From positions 49,838,618 to 49,902,617 of the forward strand of contig JALGQZ010000008.1 of NCBI GenBank assembly GCA_023105745.1: DNA of 64,000 nt. Reading direction: 5' to 3'. Positions 46,151-59,117 of the stretch are shown one piece after another. A program made the position numbers and the translations under genes. The notes beneath the pieces were generated by a model. The model saw only the letters and a list, made by a program, of their open reading frames with translations. It was not told where the DNA came from and did no database searches. Source of the DNA: Austropuccinia psidii (taxonomy: Eukaryota; Basidiomycota; Pucciniomycetes; Pucciniales; Sphaerophragmiaceae). Position 1 is the first letter of the stretch. The number at the start of each line of letters is the position of its first letter.

Positions 46151-48073
46151 TGTGATCCTTGAGGTATATTTTACATACCCAAATAGGCCACAATTATGTT
46201 AAAAAGAAATTTTGAATTATGCATAACTCATAAGTCATGCATATATCCAAAATTCATCATTTTTGATTTCAGAAAAGATGAATAACTTTTTATTGAGTAA
46301 GTAAATTCATGGATTTAAGACCAGATTTGGATTCTAAACACAATTTCAGCTAGGGTAGCTCCATAGAGTGAATAAGCTCAAATTAACTCTTTGAGGTGGT
46401 AAAATGGAAAATACTTCAATACCACATCATCAATACCACATAAAAGATCTGTGAAAATTTTTGTTTTTCTTAATTTCACGCCAAAGTAATGGGAAAGTGA
46501 GAAATCCCATGTTACATATACACTAAGAATAGTGTTATTCATGTTTTGAGAACTTAATATCATGGTATTCTTACATGGACTTTTGGTACACCCATAGTGG
46601 ATATCTCACTTTAAGCTTAAATTACTATTTTGACGTGAAAAATAGGCAAGGGGGACAAAAGACATCAAAGAGAGCCAGGGTACCCAGCTTCTGAGGCCTC
46701 AGAGGCGTGGACAGCTCCAAAGCTTGGATCCATGGCTGATCTTGGCCTAATTGGTAAACTAAAACCTTTTGGGAACTTGGTTACCATGTTACAACTACAG
46801 TAAATCTTAAGAAAATAGCAAATAACCTGCTATTTTGACGTGCCAAGGAGGTAAAGAGCTACTTATACTCCTGTAACCATGTCAATTCTTAATTACTTTC
46901 CATGGATAAACGCCAAAGGAGTAATTAAAACCCTTTTTGGACTTGTATCCATTGATTTACCTCATAGCAACCAGTGAAACACTGATATTTGCAATTCTAC
47001 GTAGAAATGAGGTAGAAACTTCAAAAATTCATTAAAAATACAATTCTTGATTAATCTTTCTGAAACCTTCAGGACGAATGGAGAACTGTATTATCTATGG
47101 TACAATCAAAAAAGAATTACAGTTTTACTAGTAAAATTCAAAGTTTTACTTACAGTCCATTTTTGACTATTCTACGTGAAACACTGAATCTTCAAAAAGT
47201 CACAGTAATTACAACCTGTGATGAAATTGGCAATGACATTTATAACTTTGAGAAATCAACTATTATTTTAGAATAAAAGAAGATTTACAGATTTTACTCC
47301 TTTTATTCTTAACCATATTGGGGTTGGTAGTCACGTAAAAGCATCAATTAAGTAATTATGATAATCTTACGTGACAACAGATGATGCAATCAATAATACA
47401 AAAAGTTTTATTGTTTTCTCACTCACTGGTTTTTCAGTTTGTTCCATTTCACGCCTCTGTGAGCTGTTGTTGACTTAAAAGAAGCCTCTTCTTGCTGTTT
47501 TTTCCACATCATCATCTTATTATCATTTTAAATCATTATTACCAACAAGTAAATATTAGTTCAGTTATTCTTAAGTGTTTTAATCTTTCAGAATCAATCA
47601 GAAAGACGTGAAATCATAGAATCTAACTATATATTGTTGTAATACTGTTATAAATCCATTTTGATCCTTAAAATCCACAATTCTACGTCAAATCTCTCTA
47701 TCTTATCTTTCAATGAGCTCTTTGGAATATTAGTGAGTGATTTATCTTTAATTCTTAAAGTTTTTCTCTAAAATTAGTTTTCTTCAAGAATTATCATTAT
47801 AATTATTCTTGCAAAAGATAATTATATATTCAAATAATTTTATTATTTTAATAAAAGAAGTTTTTATTATTAAAATCTTCTTGTAATTTATTCTAGTAGA
47901 CAATTACTTGCTCACTGTTAAAATCACTAGTAGTGCTTAAAACATGAAAGAAATAATTCTTTAATTATTTAATTGTGGCTATAATAGCATCTTATTATTA
48001 TATTTCATAAGAACAGACATAGTACTGTTTATTAATAGTGATATTATCATCAGTTTCATAGTCACATCTTACA
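46151..48073 (+). repeat. Solo LTR (1923 bp) in E4 gag
   Basis: TGTGATCCTTGAGG to CATAGTCACATCTTACA with target duplication CTCCA at 46146-46150 and 48074-48078. Its ends resemble the E1-family LTRs, but the body is different. No coding sequence between its ends, so only the LTR remains after recombination. Confidence 0.9.
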
Positions 48074-49290
48074 CTCCAACTCCAAGAGCTCCTCTTGACA
48101 GCACCCCAGAAGTTCTGCAACTGAGGGCCCATTTTGGAAGGAGCAGCACCATCCAGAAAGGAAGGAAGAGGGCCAAGAAGATCAAGTTAATTTTCAGGAG
48201 TGGTTGGCAGATTTCCAGGAGTTTCAAGAACCACTTTCAAAGGCCCTGGGGAAGATGGTGAAGAGGAAGAGTCTGATGGTACTGCAGGTGTTCCTTCTCC
48301 TGTGGGGCATCCCAAGGTACTGGAGGGCCAACTATTGCCCAGTCTGATCAGCCTGTCTCTCATCATTCTGATCCATCCTTGTTGGCCATCATGCAGCAAA
48401 TGACTCATATTATGGCCAATCTTTGAGCAGCTTCATCTTCTGAAGCATCATGACCACCAGCCTTCAAGACTTCATGTATGAAGGCACAAGAATGCTTTGA
48501 TGGGACTCAACCCTTCAAAGTTAGAAGCTTCATTCAGTCTTGTCAATCGATATTTCATAATGATCCAGCAAATTTCTCCCAAGACAGAAAGAAATTTTTC
48601 TATGCCACCTCATTTCTCATTGGCAGGGCTGCAAAATGGATTGAGCCTTATCTTTCCAACCTCACCAATCAGGTTCCAAATTACCTTCTCAATTAATGAA
48701 ATTTGTTTGAATCACAACTATTTACTTTGTTTGGGGACCCAAATGAAGTCATAAAAGCTGAAGCATAGTTGGATTTGTTAAGAATGAAAGAAGGTGGGCA
48801 TGAATCATTATAAATTGCTGATTTCAGAATTTTGGTCTCAAGAATTGGAGATTGGGGTGAAAGAGCTCTCATCCATCATTTCAGGAAGGGATTGCCATCC
48901 AAGAGTTTGGATCAATTGGCCTCCCATCCTTCAAGAATTGACTCTCTTCAAGACTTAATAGATATTACCCTGGAGCTTTATACCAGGTACCATCAGATGC
49001 AAAATGAAAAGAGTCATAATCAAGAGAAGAAGTCAGAAGCCTCAAAGTCAAATTCTTCTCATCCTCAAAATTCTTCAAGTTCAAGTCAAAAGAAGAAGAA
49101 GAATTTTCTGAAGAGGGAAAAGCCCCATTCTTCTTTATTGAAAAAAAGATTTCAAGTTGATGAAGTTTGAAGGAAAAAGAAGAATCAAGGAGGGTCTATG
49201 TACCTGCTGTAGTGGGAAGCATAGTATTGAGTCTTGTTTCAAAAGACCTCAAAACCAGCTTGCCCAACCAACAAGCAAATTTTCCAGTCA

Positions 49291-49297
49291 GGGAAAA
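49291..49297 (+). promoter_or_regulatory. Conserved -1 frameshift heptamer in E4
   Basis: In the gag frame CAG GGA AAA GAC TGA; the pol frame is open across it. Same heptamer and spacing to the stop as in E2. Confidence 0.75.
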
Positions 49298-49303
49298 GAC
49301 TGA

Positions 49304-52300
49304 GTGAAGATCATGTTGTGCTCAATGGTCTTCACTGTTTCCCATCCAGAGCACAATTGTGCATTCTGAATACTGGTGTCAAGGTTTCTCTTAAATTCTT
49401 TATTTTTTCTTCTCTTTCTGATGGTTTTTACAGTATTCTCATTGATTCTGGTTCTACCAACTCACTTATTGCAAAGGGGTTTGTTCACAAGTATTCTTTG
49501 ACTATGTCAGAACTCCCAGAGAAGATTCCACGTATCATTTTGGACTCCTCTGAGTCCCCTTCCTTATTTGTGACTCACAATACCAGATATACTGTTGATC
49601 TTCCTTCATTCCCAAGCTTTGAATGAGACTTTTTAGTCATTGATACTCCCAAGGGAGAAGACCGCATATTGGGCTTTGACTTTCTTAATCATTTTAATCC
49701 ATCTATTGATTGGAGGCAAGGGCTGATAACCTTTAATTCTGATAATAAGGAGTATTATTATCCTTAAAAACCTTTCATTAATGACATTTCTTCTTCCAAA
49801 ACATGTGCCGCTCTGGTTGGTGATTCTAGAACACCATCATTTCCATCTTCTGTCCATATTCCTCCCCTTATATTCCAAAATTTATTTCTATCCTCTAGAG
49901 ATGAAGTCTTCAAAGAGACTCAATATGTTGGATAAGACAATTATGTATCTTCACTTCATCTCTTCTTTGGGAATATGGACCTTCCTCCTTCATCTTATCA
50001 TGACTCCCTGGAGGAGTTGTGGGATGAGGAGGAAGATCCAGAAGAAAAAGAAACCATGATAAAGGTTGTTTCTTTTGCTCATCACCAGTACTTGGATGTA
50101 TTCTTCAAGGTTAAAGCCTAGAAATGTCCTCCTCACTGCGCCTGTGATCATCATATTGAGCTGGAGGGGTCTCTACCTCCAGCTGGGGTGATCTACCCTT
50201 TAACAAACCAAGAGTCAGATACACTCAGGGCCCACATTTCAGAGAAGGTATAGAAAGGTTTCACCTGGCCAAGCTCCCCTTCAACAGGAGTACCTGTCCT
50301 CTTTGTCAAAAAGAAAGATGGTGGCCTCCGTTTGTGTGTTGATTACATCAAACTCAATGCTGTTACAAGGAGCAAAAAATATCCTGTTCCTCCTATGAAT
50401 CAGATTCTTAGTTTCTTCAATGGTTCTTCTATCTTCCCCAAGATTGATTTGCGTGGTGCATATAAACTTCTCAGAATCAAGGAGGGTGATGAACATTTGA
50501 CATGTTTTGGAACTAAATATGGCAGCTATGAGTATTTGGTTATGCCATTTGGGCTCACCAATGCTCCTGCCTCTTTCCAAAACCTTGTCAATCATATTTT
50601 CTATCATCTTCTTGATATTTATATTAGGTTTATTTAAATGACATTATGGTCTTTTCCAAATCTGCAGAAGAACATGCCTCCCATGTGTCCACTGTTCTTT
50701 CCAGATTCAGAGCCAATGGCCTCTTTGCTAATGCCTCCAAATTCCTATTTCATGTTTCTAGTGTAGAGTATTTAGGTTATATTGTTTCTTCTGAAGGCCT
50801 CGAGATGAACCAAGAAAAAGTCCAGAAAATTCTCAATTGGCCACCTCTAAGAAGCCTCAAGGCTCTTCAATCATTCCTTGGCTTTGCCAGATTTTAACAC
50901 TGTTTCATGAAGAATTATTCAAAGAAGATTATTTCACTCACAAGTTTCCTCAAGAAAGATTCCCATTTTCCCCTCAATGAGGAAGATCTTAGACAGTTTC
51001 ATCAATTCAAAGAGTTTTTCACCACTGTTCCAATTCTTCTCTACCAACCATTGTAGAAACTGATGTTTCTGATTGTGCTTTGGGTGCTGTACTGGTCAGG
51101 GCACTGAATCAGGAAAAGATCCTATTTCATTCGATAGTTGCAATATTCTTCCAGAAGACCTCAACTATGAGATTCATGACAAGGAATTCTTTCCCTTTCT
51201 TCCTCCTTTGAAGTTCTCACTGATCATTCTTCACTTCAATATTTCATGACATCAAAGATTCTCACTTTTCATCAAGCCTGCTGGGCTGAATTTCTCTCTC
51301 AATTCCATTTTTCAATCACTTACCGCCCTGGCTGCTTGGCTACCCTCCTAAAGGCATTGTCACATCAGGACAATGTTTACCAAGAGAGGGGGAAAATTTC
51401 ATCAGCAAGAATACAATGAATTATCAAAAAATAATGAATAAAGAAATAATTCAAGACTCAAACTTCTTCAAAGTCAAGGTGGAGTCATTTTCAAATTTAA
51501 TTGACTCAAGTCAGAAGGCATTATGGCAAGATTGTCAATATAGAAGTATTCTTCAATATTTGGGTAAAGGTAAATCAGTTCAAGATTATTCTCTTGATTA
51601 CTCTTCCTAATTTCTCCTAGTCAAATATTGGTTTGTGGTTCCAAATGACCCCACAATTAAACTAAGAATACTTCAAAAGAGGCATGACTCTCCTCTAGCT
51701 GGACACCTTGGCCAAGAGAAGACTCTCAAGCTTGTCAAGCACGATTTTCACTGGTCTGGCATAACTCAATTTATCAAGGATGATGTATTATCCTGTCAAA
51801 AGTGCTCAAGAAACAAAAATATTCATCACATGAAGTTTGGACTCATCAAACCTCTTCCAATTCCAAATGGTCCCTGGATTTCATCAATCAATTGCCATTG
51901 TCCAATTATTTTGACTCAATCCTTGTCATAGTGGACAGATTCTCAAAAATGGCAGTTTTTATTCCAACAATGTCTCCAATAACTTCAATGCATTTGGCCC
52001 ATTTATTAATCAAGAATATTTCCTCAAAGCATGGCCTGCCTTCAAGCATTGCTAGTGATAGAGGTTCTGCTTTTGTTTCTTCCTTTTTGGCCAATCTTTG
52101 TCAGAAGCTCAATATCTCAAGCGATTTGTCAATTGCTTACCATCCATAAACTGATGGACAGACAGAGAGGGTAAATAAGATACTAGAACAGTACTTTTGG
52201 ATGTATGTCAGTTATCATCAATATGATTGGAACGCCTGGCTCCCTCTGGCTGAATTTGCTTACAATACCTCTGACCACTCTTCAACAAAACAATCACCAT

Positions 52301-52710
52301 TTTTCACTGTTTATGGAAGAAATCCACAATTTGACTCAATTCACATCATTCAAGATACTCCTGATGGAAATTTATCAACAAAAATCCAACAAGTACAGAA
52401 AGATGTCAAGAGAGAACTTGAAGTTGCTATAAAAATGTTTAAGAGGTATGCAGATAAAATTAGAGCAAGTCCACCTGTTTTCAATCCTGTTGAAATGGTG
52501 TGGCTTTCTTCCAAGAACATCAAATCAACTAGAACCACCAAAAAACTTTCTGAAATATGGCTGGGTTCTTTTCCAATCTTGAAGAAAGTCAGCATTCATG
52601 CTTACCATCTCAATGGAAGTCCATCCACCCAGTCTTCCATATTTCACTTTTGGAACCAGTCAAGACATCAACAATACCAAATAGGAATCAAGAGCATCCT
52701 CCTTCAATTA
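49304..52710 (+). pseudogene. E4 pol, degraded, cut by E5
   Basis: E2-type pol with stops and frameshifts. Protease LIDSGSTNSLIAKGF near 49440. RT RLCVDYIKLNAVTRS near 50325 and INLRGA-like KIDLRGAYKLLRIKEGDE near 50440. The RT active site reads YLND at about 50625-50636, so one catalytic Asp is lost. RNase H remnants are near 51050-51400. The integrase has RHDSPLAGHLGQEKTLKLV, SCQKCSRNKNIHH, DRFSKMAVFIP, IASDRGSAFVSSF and TDGQTERVNKI. The C-terminal part stops at 52710 where the E5 LTR begins. Confidence 0.88.
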
Positions 52711-54125
52711 TGTCAGCCTGTGATTCAAAACCAGAGCACAAGCATGACAGCCAAAATACCACAAAACCAATGGTAGAGCAAAATACTACCAAAACATGGA
52801 GCTGAGCCAAATAAGCTCAAAAGGTATCAAACAAGAGAGGAAAGTCACCCCTTCCTGAATATACAAGACCCATCTTGAAAGGACAAGTATTAACCAAGTT
52901 ATTCCTGCTCAAAGTTGTTGCTGAGCATAAACCTTAATTTTCACCTCTCATCTGAAATTCAGAAGAAGAGGCCTAACCCCATCAAATGGGTACTCAACTT
53001 GAAGCTCTAAGTCAGGGATATCCAATGGTGCTGAGAAAACTGAGCTGGCATCAATATCACAGAAGTTAGGGACAAATTCAGGCCAAATAAGGGTGAACAA
53101 AACAGTCACCTCTCATCTAGTTTCTACAGTTTTAGTGTGAGATACCTGAAGTAAGGTCTTTTTGGAAAGAGCACAATCAGGGCTATCTGATGGTGCCATC
53201 CATTTCCCCATACTTCATCTAGAACAAAAGGTATGGGCCAAACTGACTCAATACAGCCTTTTGCCTAAACCACACAAAAGTACAAACCCTTGTACATGGC
53301 ATAACTCTGTCATATGTAAATATAGCTCTGTAAAATGATGTCAAGTTGTGTAGAGCACATACAGCGCTCCACAATGAACCAAGGTGGAGCTTGATATCTC
53401 AAAAACTGACAGAGTTATGGCCATTTGAAGGTCAAAATCCCACAGTATGGCCAATACAGCTGTATTGGGAGACAATACAGTTTGACTATGATTATGAGGC
53501 TACAATCAGACAAAGAAGCTTATTTATACTTCAATAGTGGGGTCCCATACAGGTTCTGTACAGCATTCTATGCGTAATACACGTCAGAACAGGGCTATGT
53601 GGTCCCCATATGAAAATTTTCACCCTGTATTGGTGAAATCTGCCCAGATGTGGTTTCAAAACCACATCTGATCCCAATACAGGCTATACAGGCTCTTTGA
53701 AAGCCACAAGCCTGCCCCAGAGAGTGAAAATTTTTTACTTTCTCTATGTGAAAAGCTCTAGCAGCCTTTTTACTCCATTTCAGGATAAAAAGGGACCTTT
53801 TCACAGCCAGAAAAGGTTTCCTCATCCTGATCTTAAATTCCTATGTAGTATAGCTGTCAAAACAGTTCTACTCTTGGAAATAACCAGGTATACTTCTAAT
53901 TGTAAGTATTGTAGAATTTATTATTGTAATCCAACAGGTAAAGCTGCACCCAGGGTTTTCAATAGCACTCACCACCACTATTCTTCAATAGTAAAACCCT
54001 TTTATCTTAATAATAAACCTTTATTATATCTTAATACCTTTATTTTCAATATTTATAACCATTTCATAGTCATATTTAAGTAGTAATCAGCCTATTTACT
54101 GCTTCATCATAGACTCAGCCTGACA
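52711..54125 (+). repeat. E5 5' LTR (1415 bp)
   Basis: TGTCAGCCTGTGATTC to ACTCAGCCTGACA. It aligns in reverse orientation with the E6 LTR at 61398-62828. It contains a perfect hairpin at 53645-53670 and a TATA-like GGATAAAAAGG near 53783. The right-hand partner and target duplication (expected AATTA) lie outside the window. Confidence 0.85.
53645..53670. repeat. Perfect 12-bp hairpin in the E5 LTR
   Basis: CAGATGTGGTTT and AAACCACATCTG separated by two bases. The same hairpin is kept in the diverged E6 LTR at 61848-61873. Confidence 0.75.
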
Positions 54126-54742
54126 TTTTGGGGGCCTGGCCATGCTATTTTGATCTTTTGGACCTTAAAAGTGAGTATGTTACATATTTTCTTTATATCT
54201 GAAATGTTGTTTTATCTTTTTAGGCATAAAAAATCATTAAAAATATATATAAGACATATATTATAATTTTGTTTTGGTATATGTCTTATACCAACTTATT
54301 CTAAAATTATTATTAATAATAATACATGGTTAATAACCATCATAAGCTTATTTTTGGCGTGTTTTACATATAAAAACAGCTTACAGCCATTGATATTGTC
54401 CAAGTTTTTAATTGAACAAGGACATCTCCTACTGTAAAACCAACAGTTGAGGCATGGTGAGGTGTATTGTTAATTCAATTACCCTCATATACAGCCAATT
54501 TGGTACAGATTATACCTCCTGGCTACAAGTGAATATGTGAGATACTGGTGTACAAACAGTATGACAGGCATCTGTAAGCTGTAATTTTGACGTGAAATTT
54601 TTAATTCAATTGCACTGTCATTATACAGGGCATATTGTAGTAACATACAAGCCCAGAGGCCATTCTTAGACGTGCAAACAGCATTTTAAGAAGTCTTAAC
54701 TGACAGTAAGCCCTCTTTTACTGTTTGATTCAGTGGAAGAAA
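54126..54742 (+). other. E5 leader with primer-binding site (54129-54145)
   Basis: TGGGGGCCTGGCCATGC follows the LTR by three bases and matches the E1 site. The rest is AT-rich leader without a gene; it is cut at 54742 by a solo LTR. Confidence 0.7.
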
Positions 54743-56726
54743 TTTGAGCCTTTAAGATATGACCCCATATCCAAAAAGGTCACAACTAAATTTCTGTAAT
54801 AATTATACTTATGATAATTATTTGAAAAATTAGTAAAATACCATAAATAAGTACAAAATCTAAATTAACTCAGAATCCAATGAACAAACATGTAAAACAA
54901 GTTACCACCATTGGATTCCTCATGGTAAAATACACATATGTCACTTTTATGGCATATCTGAAAAGTCAATAATTACTGAAGTATAAGTAATAATACCTTC
55001 AAAAAGGTACAAAACCTCATCTATTTCAGAAACCAATGGAACAACATGTGAAATAAATTGTACCATTGGGTTCTCCATAAACATCAATATATAAAAAAAT
55101 TGTAAAGCTAATCTCTAAAGTCAATACTTAAGGAATTAAGCTGAATATATGCACTGTTTTGGTCAATGCATATATTCATGGCTTTTAGCTAATATCTCTT
55201 AAAATATACAGGATAGAGAGATTAACAAAAAATAAAGTCACCATATAATTACTTTAAGAATACAGATATGAACTTTATTTCACAAGCTATAAGCAAGGTT
55301 AAAACTTGTAATGGATTATTGAATGAAATCAATAGAGCTGTTGACCACTTTTTTGTGAAAGTGGTCCAAACTTAAAAATAAGTGGACAGTTAGATTCTAC
55401 TAGTTCATTTGTGAAGAATGATGTAATTTCTATTGCAATATTCAAGGTATAACCCCTTCAAATCATGGTTTGAAGTGTAAAATATTGAATTTTGACAGAA
55501 AAGATGAGTTACAAGAGAAATCATCAAAAATAGAGTTTCGATGATGTAATGAAATGCGCTTTAACGTTTAATAGGGACATGCCATGATAGCAGAATTCAC
55601 TCTCAGAATGGCTGGAGCGTGTATAACTTAAAAGGTATCAATGATCAAAGTTTAAGCTTAAATTTGATCATTTATGATCACTCACTGTAATCTTATTTTA
55701 AGTTTAACAGTCATATAAGTGATAAAAATGATGAATAATATTAGATTATGATTAATACTAATAAAATCCACAAAGTTTAGACTTCTTCCAAGCCTACGAT
55801 GTCATTAAACTTAGAGCTACAGTGATAACTTTAAATAATGGTGTAATAATGAGGTAAGATGGTTTAATCAAGATATAATTATCACCAAAACTTAAGATAT
55901 TGATCAATTCTAGTAGAAAGCATCAGTACACGTCTACTAGAATCCTGCTGGACTCTAGAAGGGAGGTATCTACTATAAATAGAGCTCCTTTTACTCTATT
56001 TTCCCCTCAGACACTTACAAAACACTAAATAATTAAAACAAAAAGGTAATTTCTTTATTCTTTATATATAAAACTCTTATATTATTAAAGACCAAAGATC
56101 ATCCTTATTATAATAATTATTCTTGACGTGATTACTTCAATTATTTAATTGTTTTGTTTAAATTTCTCTTTAAAACCTCAAATCCATGTAGAATCAAGAT
56201 AAATTGTAATTTCTCTTGATTTTCATTGTAAATACAATCTAAACAGCTGTATGTATATTTTTTGCATAAAGTCATTGCTAATTATTATATTAAGTATTAA
56301 AATTAGGTTATTTCTTCTTATTATAATAATTTTCTCTTTATTATTACTTGTATAATTCTTTAATTAATATGAATAGTATCTATATTAATTTATAGCTGTA
56401 ATATTAGTAATATTATTGTTATTAATTGTTTTTTATTGATAAAAGACGATTTTTTATGCCTTTATTATTTGTTTGTAACAATAATAAAGTGCTTTTAAAT
56501 ATATTAATTATCTTATATTAATACATTTATTTATTATATTATTTTTTTATATAAATTCTATTATTATATTTATTTAATAATATAATTATTTTTACGCCAT
56601 AATTATAATAATCCTTTATTATTATAATTGTTCTTTATCTTATTTATTTTATTTATAAGGACATTCATAGTACAATACGTAAACTATTAGTAATTTTTAC
56701 TTATCATTTCATAGTCAAACATTACA
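54743..56726 (+). repeat. Solo LTR of the E1 family (1984 bp)
   Basis: TTTGAGCCTTTAAGATATG (first TG mutated) to CATAGTCAAACATTACA, matching the E1 LTR throughout, with target duplication AGAAA at 54738-54742 and 56727-56731. TATA box TATAAATAG at 55974-55982 with the conserved upstream block. Clearly older than E1 by divergence. Confidence 0.92.
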
Positions 56727-56942
56727 AGAAAACTCAATCCCACTAGAAACCCAGTCACAGGCCATTAGTGACACCCTCAGAACCAGAGGGAAGCAAGGGC
56801 AAAGGAAATAGGCACAGTGAAGGCCTGATTACAGCAAAGAAGTGGACACCAATAGCCACCCAGAGGAATAGAAAACCATGAAACTCTGCTTAAATACAAT
56901 GTAAACCAACCTTAACAGCTTGTACAGGGAAGATTACTATAA

Positions 56943-57621
56943 TTAAACCAGTTGTATCCTCTAAAGGTAAATTTCCCAAATCAGCAGACACCACATTTGT
57001 ACAAGGCACAGTCAAAGGTAAATACCCTAAGAACATAAAGTTTCTGACTGCTTGAAAACACTGATATGTCACCTGCATACCTGAGAGACCTTGGCTTCCA
57101 AAGGAACCAACCAGAGGACAGAGAAGGCTTGTCCAGAAGCAGAAGACCTGGAAGAGGACACCTTGGAAACAGTGGTGGATAGAAAAACAATGAGGGAGAG
57201 AATATCAACCCTTCCATTCACACTCCAATTCAACAGAAACCTTAAACCAGAGGACCAGAAAGACATGGATCAAGTTCTTCAGCTCCACCAACTCCTCAAA
57301 GATTTATTTCAATGGAGCATGGACATCAAGAGGTTCAACCTAACTTCTCACTGGGCAGAACTTGGAGCAAGTTGCAAGAAGATCTGTCTCAAAGAGATAG
57401 ACTTCAAGGACCTTATGATAATCACCAAAAGTTGGAATCCCACAAGGCAGTTCAGACTCCTGGAGGTGAGGTCAAACAGGATAAGGGAGAATCAAGCCAC
57501 TATCCAAGCTATAAAAGAACAACTGACCCAGACAGGGCACACTCAGATTCCTTCAGGCTCACAAGGAGCAGGCCAAATCAACTCTCTTGTGGCTTCCCAC
57601 CATTCAGAAACAACAGATTAG
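56943..57621 (+). CDS. E5 ORF0: overlapping-frame protein with upstream exon
   Basis: An exon ending at 57017 (KFPKSADTTFVQGTVK) carries a GTAAAT donor. The acceptor AG at 57084-57085 gives a 68-nt intron containing the gag ATG (57066), and a phase-1 junction. The downstream frame is open without a stop from 57086 to 57621 and reads MDQVLQLHQLLKDLFQWSM, LMIITKSWNPTRQFRLLEV and RIRENQATIQAIKEQL. It lies one frame away from gag, as in E1 and E3. Its function is unknown; predicted helices suggest a structural or particle role. The first exon with the start codon was not found, and exon 1 start given here is approximate. Confidence 0.55.
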
Positions 57622-59117
57622 TGGCCAAGAGTCACCATTTGTCACACTCCCGGGATGTTTCCAGGAGAAGACAAGGACACAAGGGCAAAAACAAGACCTC
57701 TTTTCACCAAAGGCAGAGAGAGTCAGACCCAATGATCCAGAAACTATTGGACTTGGTGAAAGAAGTACACAAGAACAAGAAGTAGTTGTAAATAACTCTA
57801 GAATCAGTAGTCCCCTTAATAGAAATATTACCCCCACTCAGATTGAACACAATGCTGTCTCATCTGAGAGTAACTTAAACAGTGATGCACTGTGGTTACA
57901 AATGTCCCAATTTTCTGAGCAAACTCAAAAAGCAGTTTTCAGAACTAGAAGCCAGCCATGAGAGGATGAAACCTTTAACAGCCTCCATGGATAAAATTGT
58001 CAAAACTCTTCAAAAAGGACATGCTCAATTGAGCAAAGACTCTGAAGAAACCAACAGAAGACTGAATCCAGTCTTTGAAGAAAAACACCACAGCAAAAGG
58101 GACAGGGATTGTCTGGATAAGGACATAAACAAACTGTTTAAAGTCTACCCTAACATGAAGCCTCAACCACAAGGCCATGTTACGGATAATCCATATTACC
58201 AAGATGACATCAAACCAGATGTCATGTTGGTTAATAAAGAAAGATCTCCATCACAATACCAGGATGGAGATAATATGTCTTATGCTGAAAGGAAAGCCTT
58301 GAAACAGCTTCCTGAGGCCTCAAGCTGACCCAAATTCTCTGGAACTGGATAGTATGATCATATGGCACTCATAGATTGTATTCATGGACTCTTCATTGAT
58401 GTACCAAGCATACCAGACTACTGGATTACTGCTAGACTCAATACATCATTTAAAGTTCATGCTAGTATATAGTACACAGAAATGAAAGAAATCCATGGCA
58501 GAAGAAGCTGGCCATGGTGTAAGAGTCAGATTATCCAAACATACAGCAATGGTACTTGGATATGGAAAAAGACAATTTCATTTGAGAATTACAAATACTC
58601 TGTGGACAAAGATCCTTATGAGTGGTGTCTCAAACAGTCTAAAAGACTTAAAGCCATTGATCCTCACATGACCACCCAAATGAGGAATCACAAACTTCTG
58701 ACACAAATGCCAGGAGAACTAGAGCATGCAGTAAAATGCAGATGCAACCACAATTGCACTCTAGATGACATTGCCAATAACTGACAAGCAGTAATAAAAA
58801 GAACTAATATAGGGAAATTCACCCCATATAAAAGCAGCAGTTTCAAAGAAAAACAACCTTTCAGGGTAGAGTTCAAAGAAAAACCCAAAGAGAGAGTGGC
58901 AGAAGTGGCAAAGAAGAAAAACTCTTGTCACAATTGTGGTTCAACAGACCACTATGACAACAACTGTCCAAAGGAAAAGAAAAATGTCTATGCCATTGAG
59001 AAAGTCCCAAAGGAGGAATCCCCAAAAGAGGATTCTGAATCAGACTCCATAGAGGATGCCATCAGAGAACAATCTGATGATGACCAAGACCCCAGAGAAG
59101 AATTCCTAGTGGAATAA
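57066..59117 (+). pseudogene. E5 gag, broken by stops
   Basis: Starts MSPAYLRDLGFQRNQPED at 57066. Pieces lie at 57312-57785 and 57882-58328 (coiled coil, KQLPEASS), then a capsid-like part about 58329-58784 (HGRRSWPWCKSQIIQ, MPGELEHAVKCRCN), and a zinc knuckle CHNCGSTDHYDNNC at about 58926. In-frame stops occur near 57179, 57785, 58326, 58470 and 58782. The SSW and IWY tryptophans expected at 58326 and 58470 are TGA and TAG. Confidence 0.85.

Larger units (their letters stand above)
46091..49303 (+). pseudogene. E4 gag, interrupted by a solo LTR and degraded
   Basis: Starts MPVQHSPPARKTRSQ at 46091, breaks at 46150 for the solo LTR, resumes at 48079 (TPRAPLDSTPE) and ends with a TGA at 49301-49303. 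Recognisable E2-gag blocks are ECFDGTQPFKVRSFIQSCQ, FLIGRAAKWIEPYLSNL, VSRIGDWGERALIHHFRKGL and a knuckle CTCCSGKHSIESC. Several stops and shifts lie between. The -1 heptamer G GGA AAA is kept at 49291-49297. Confidence 0.85.
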
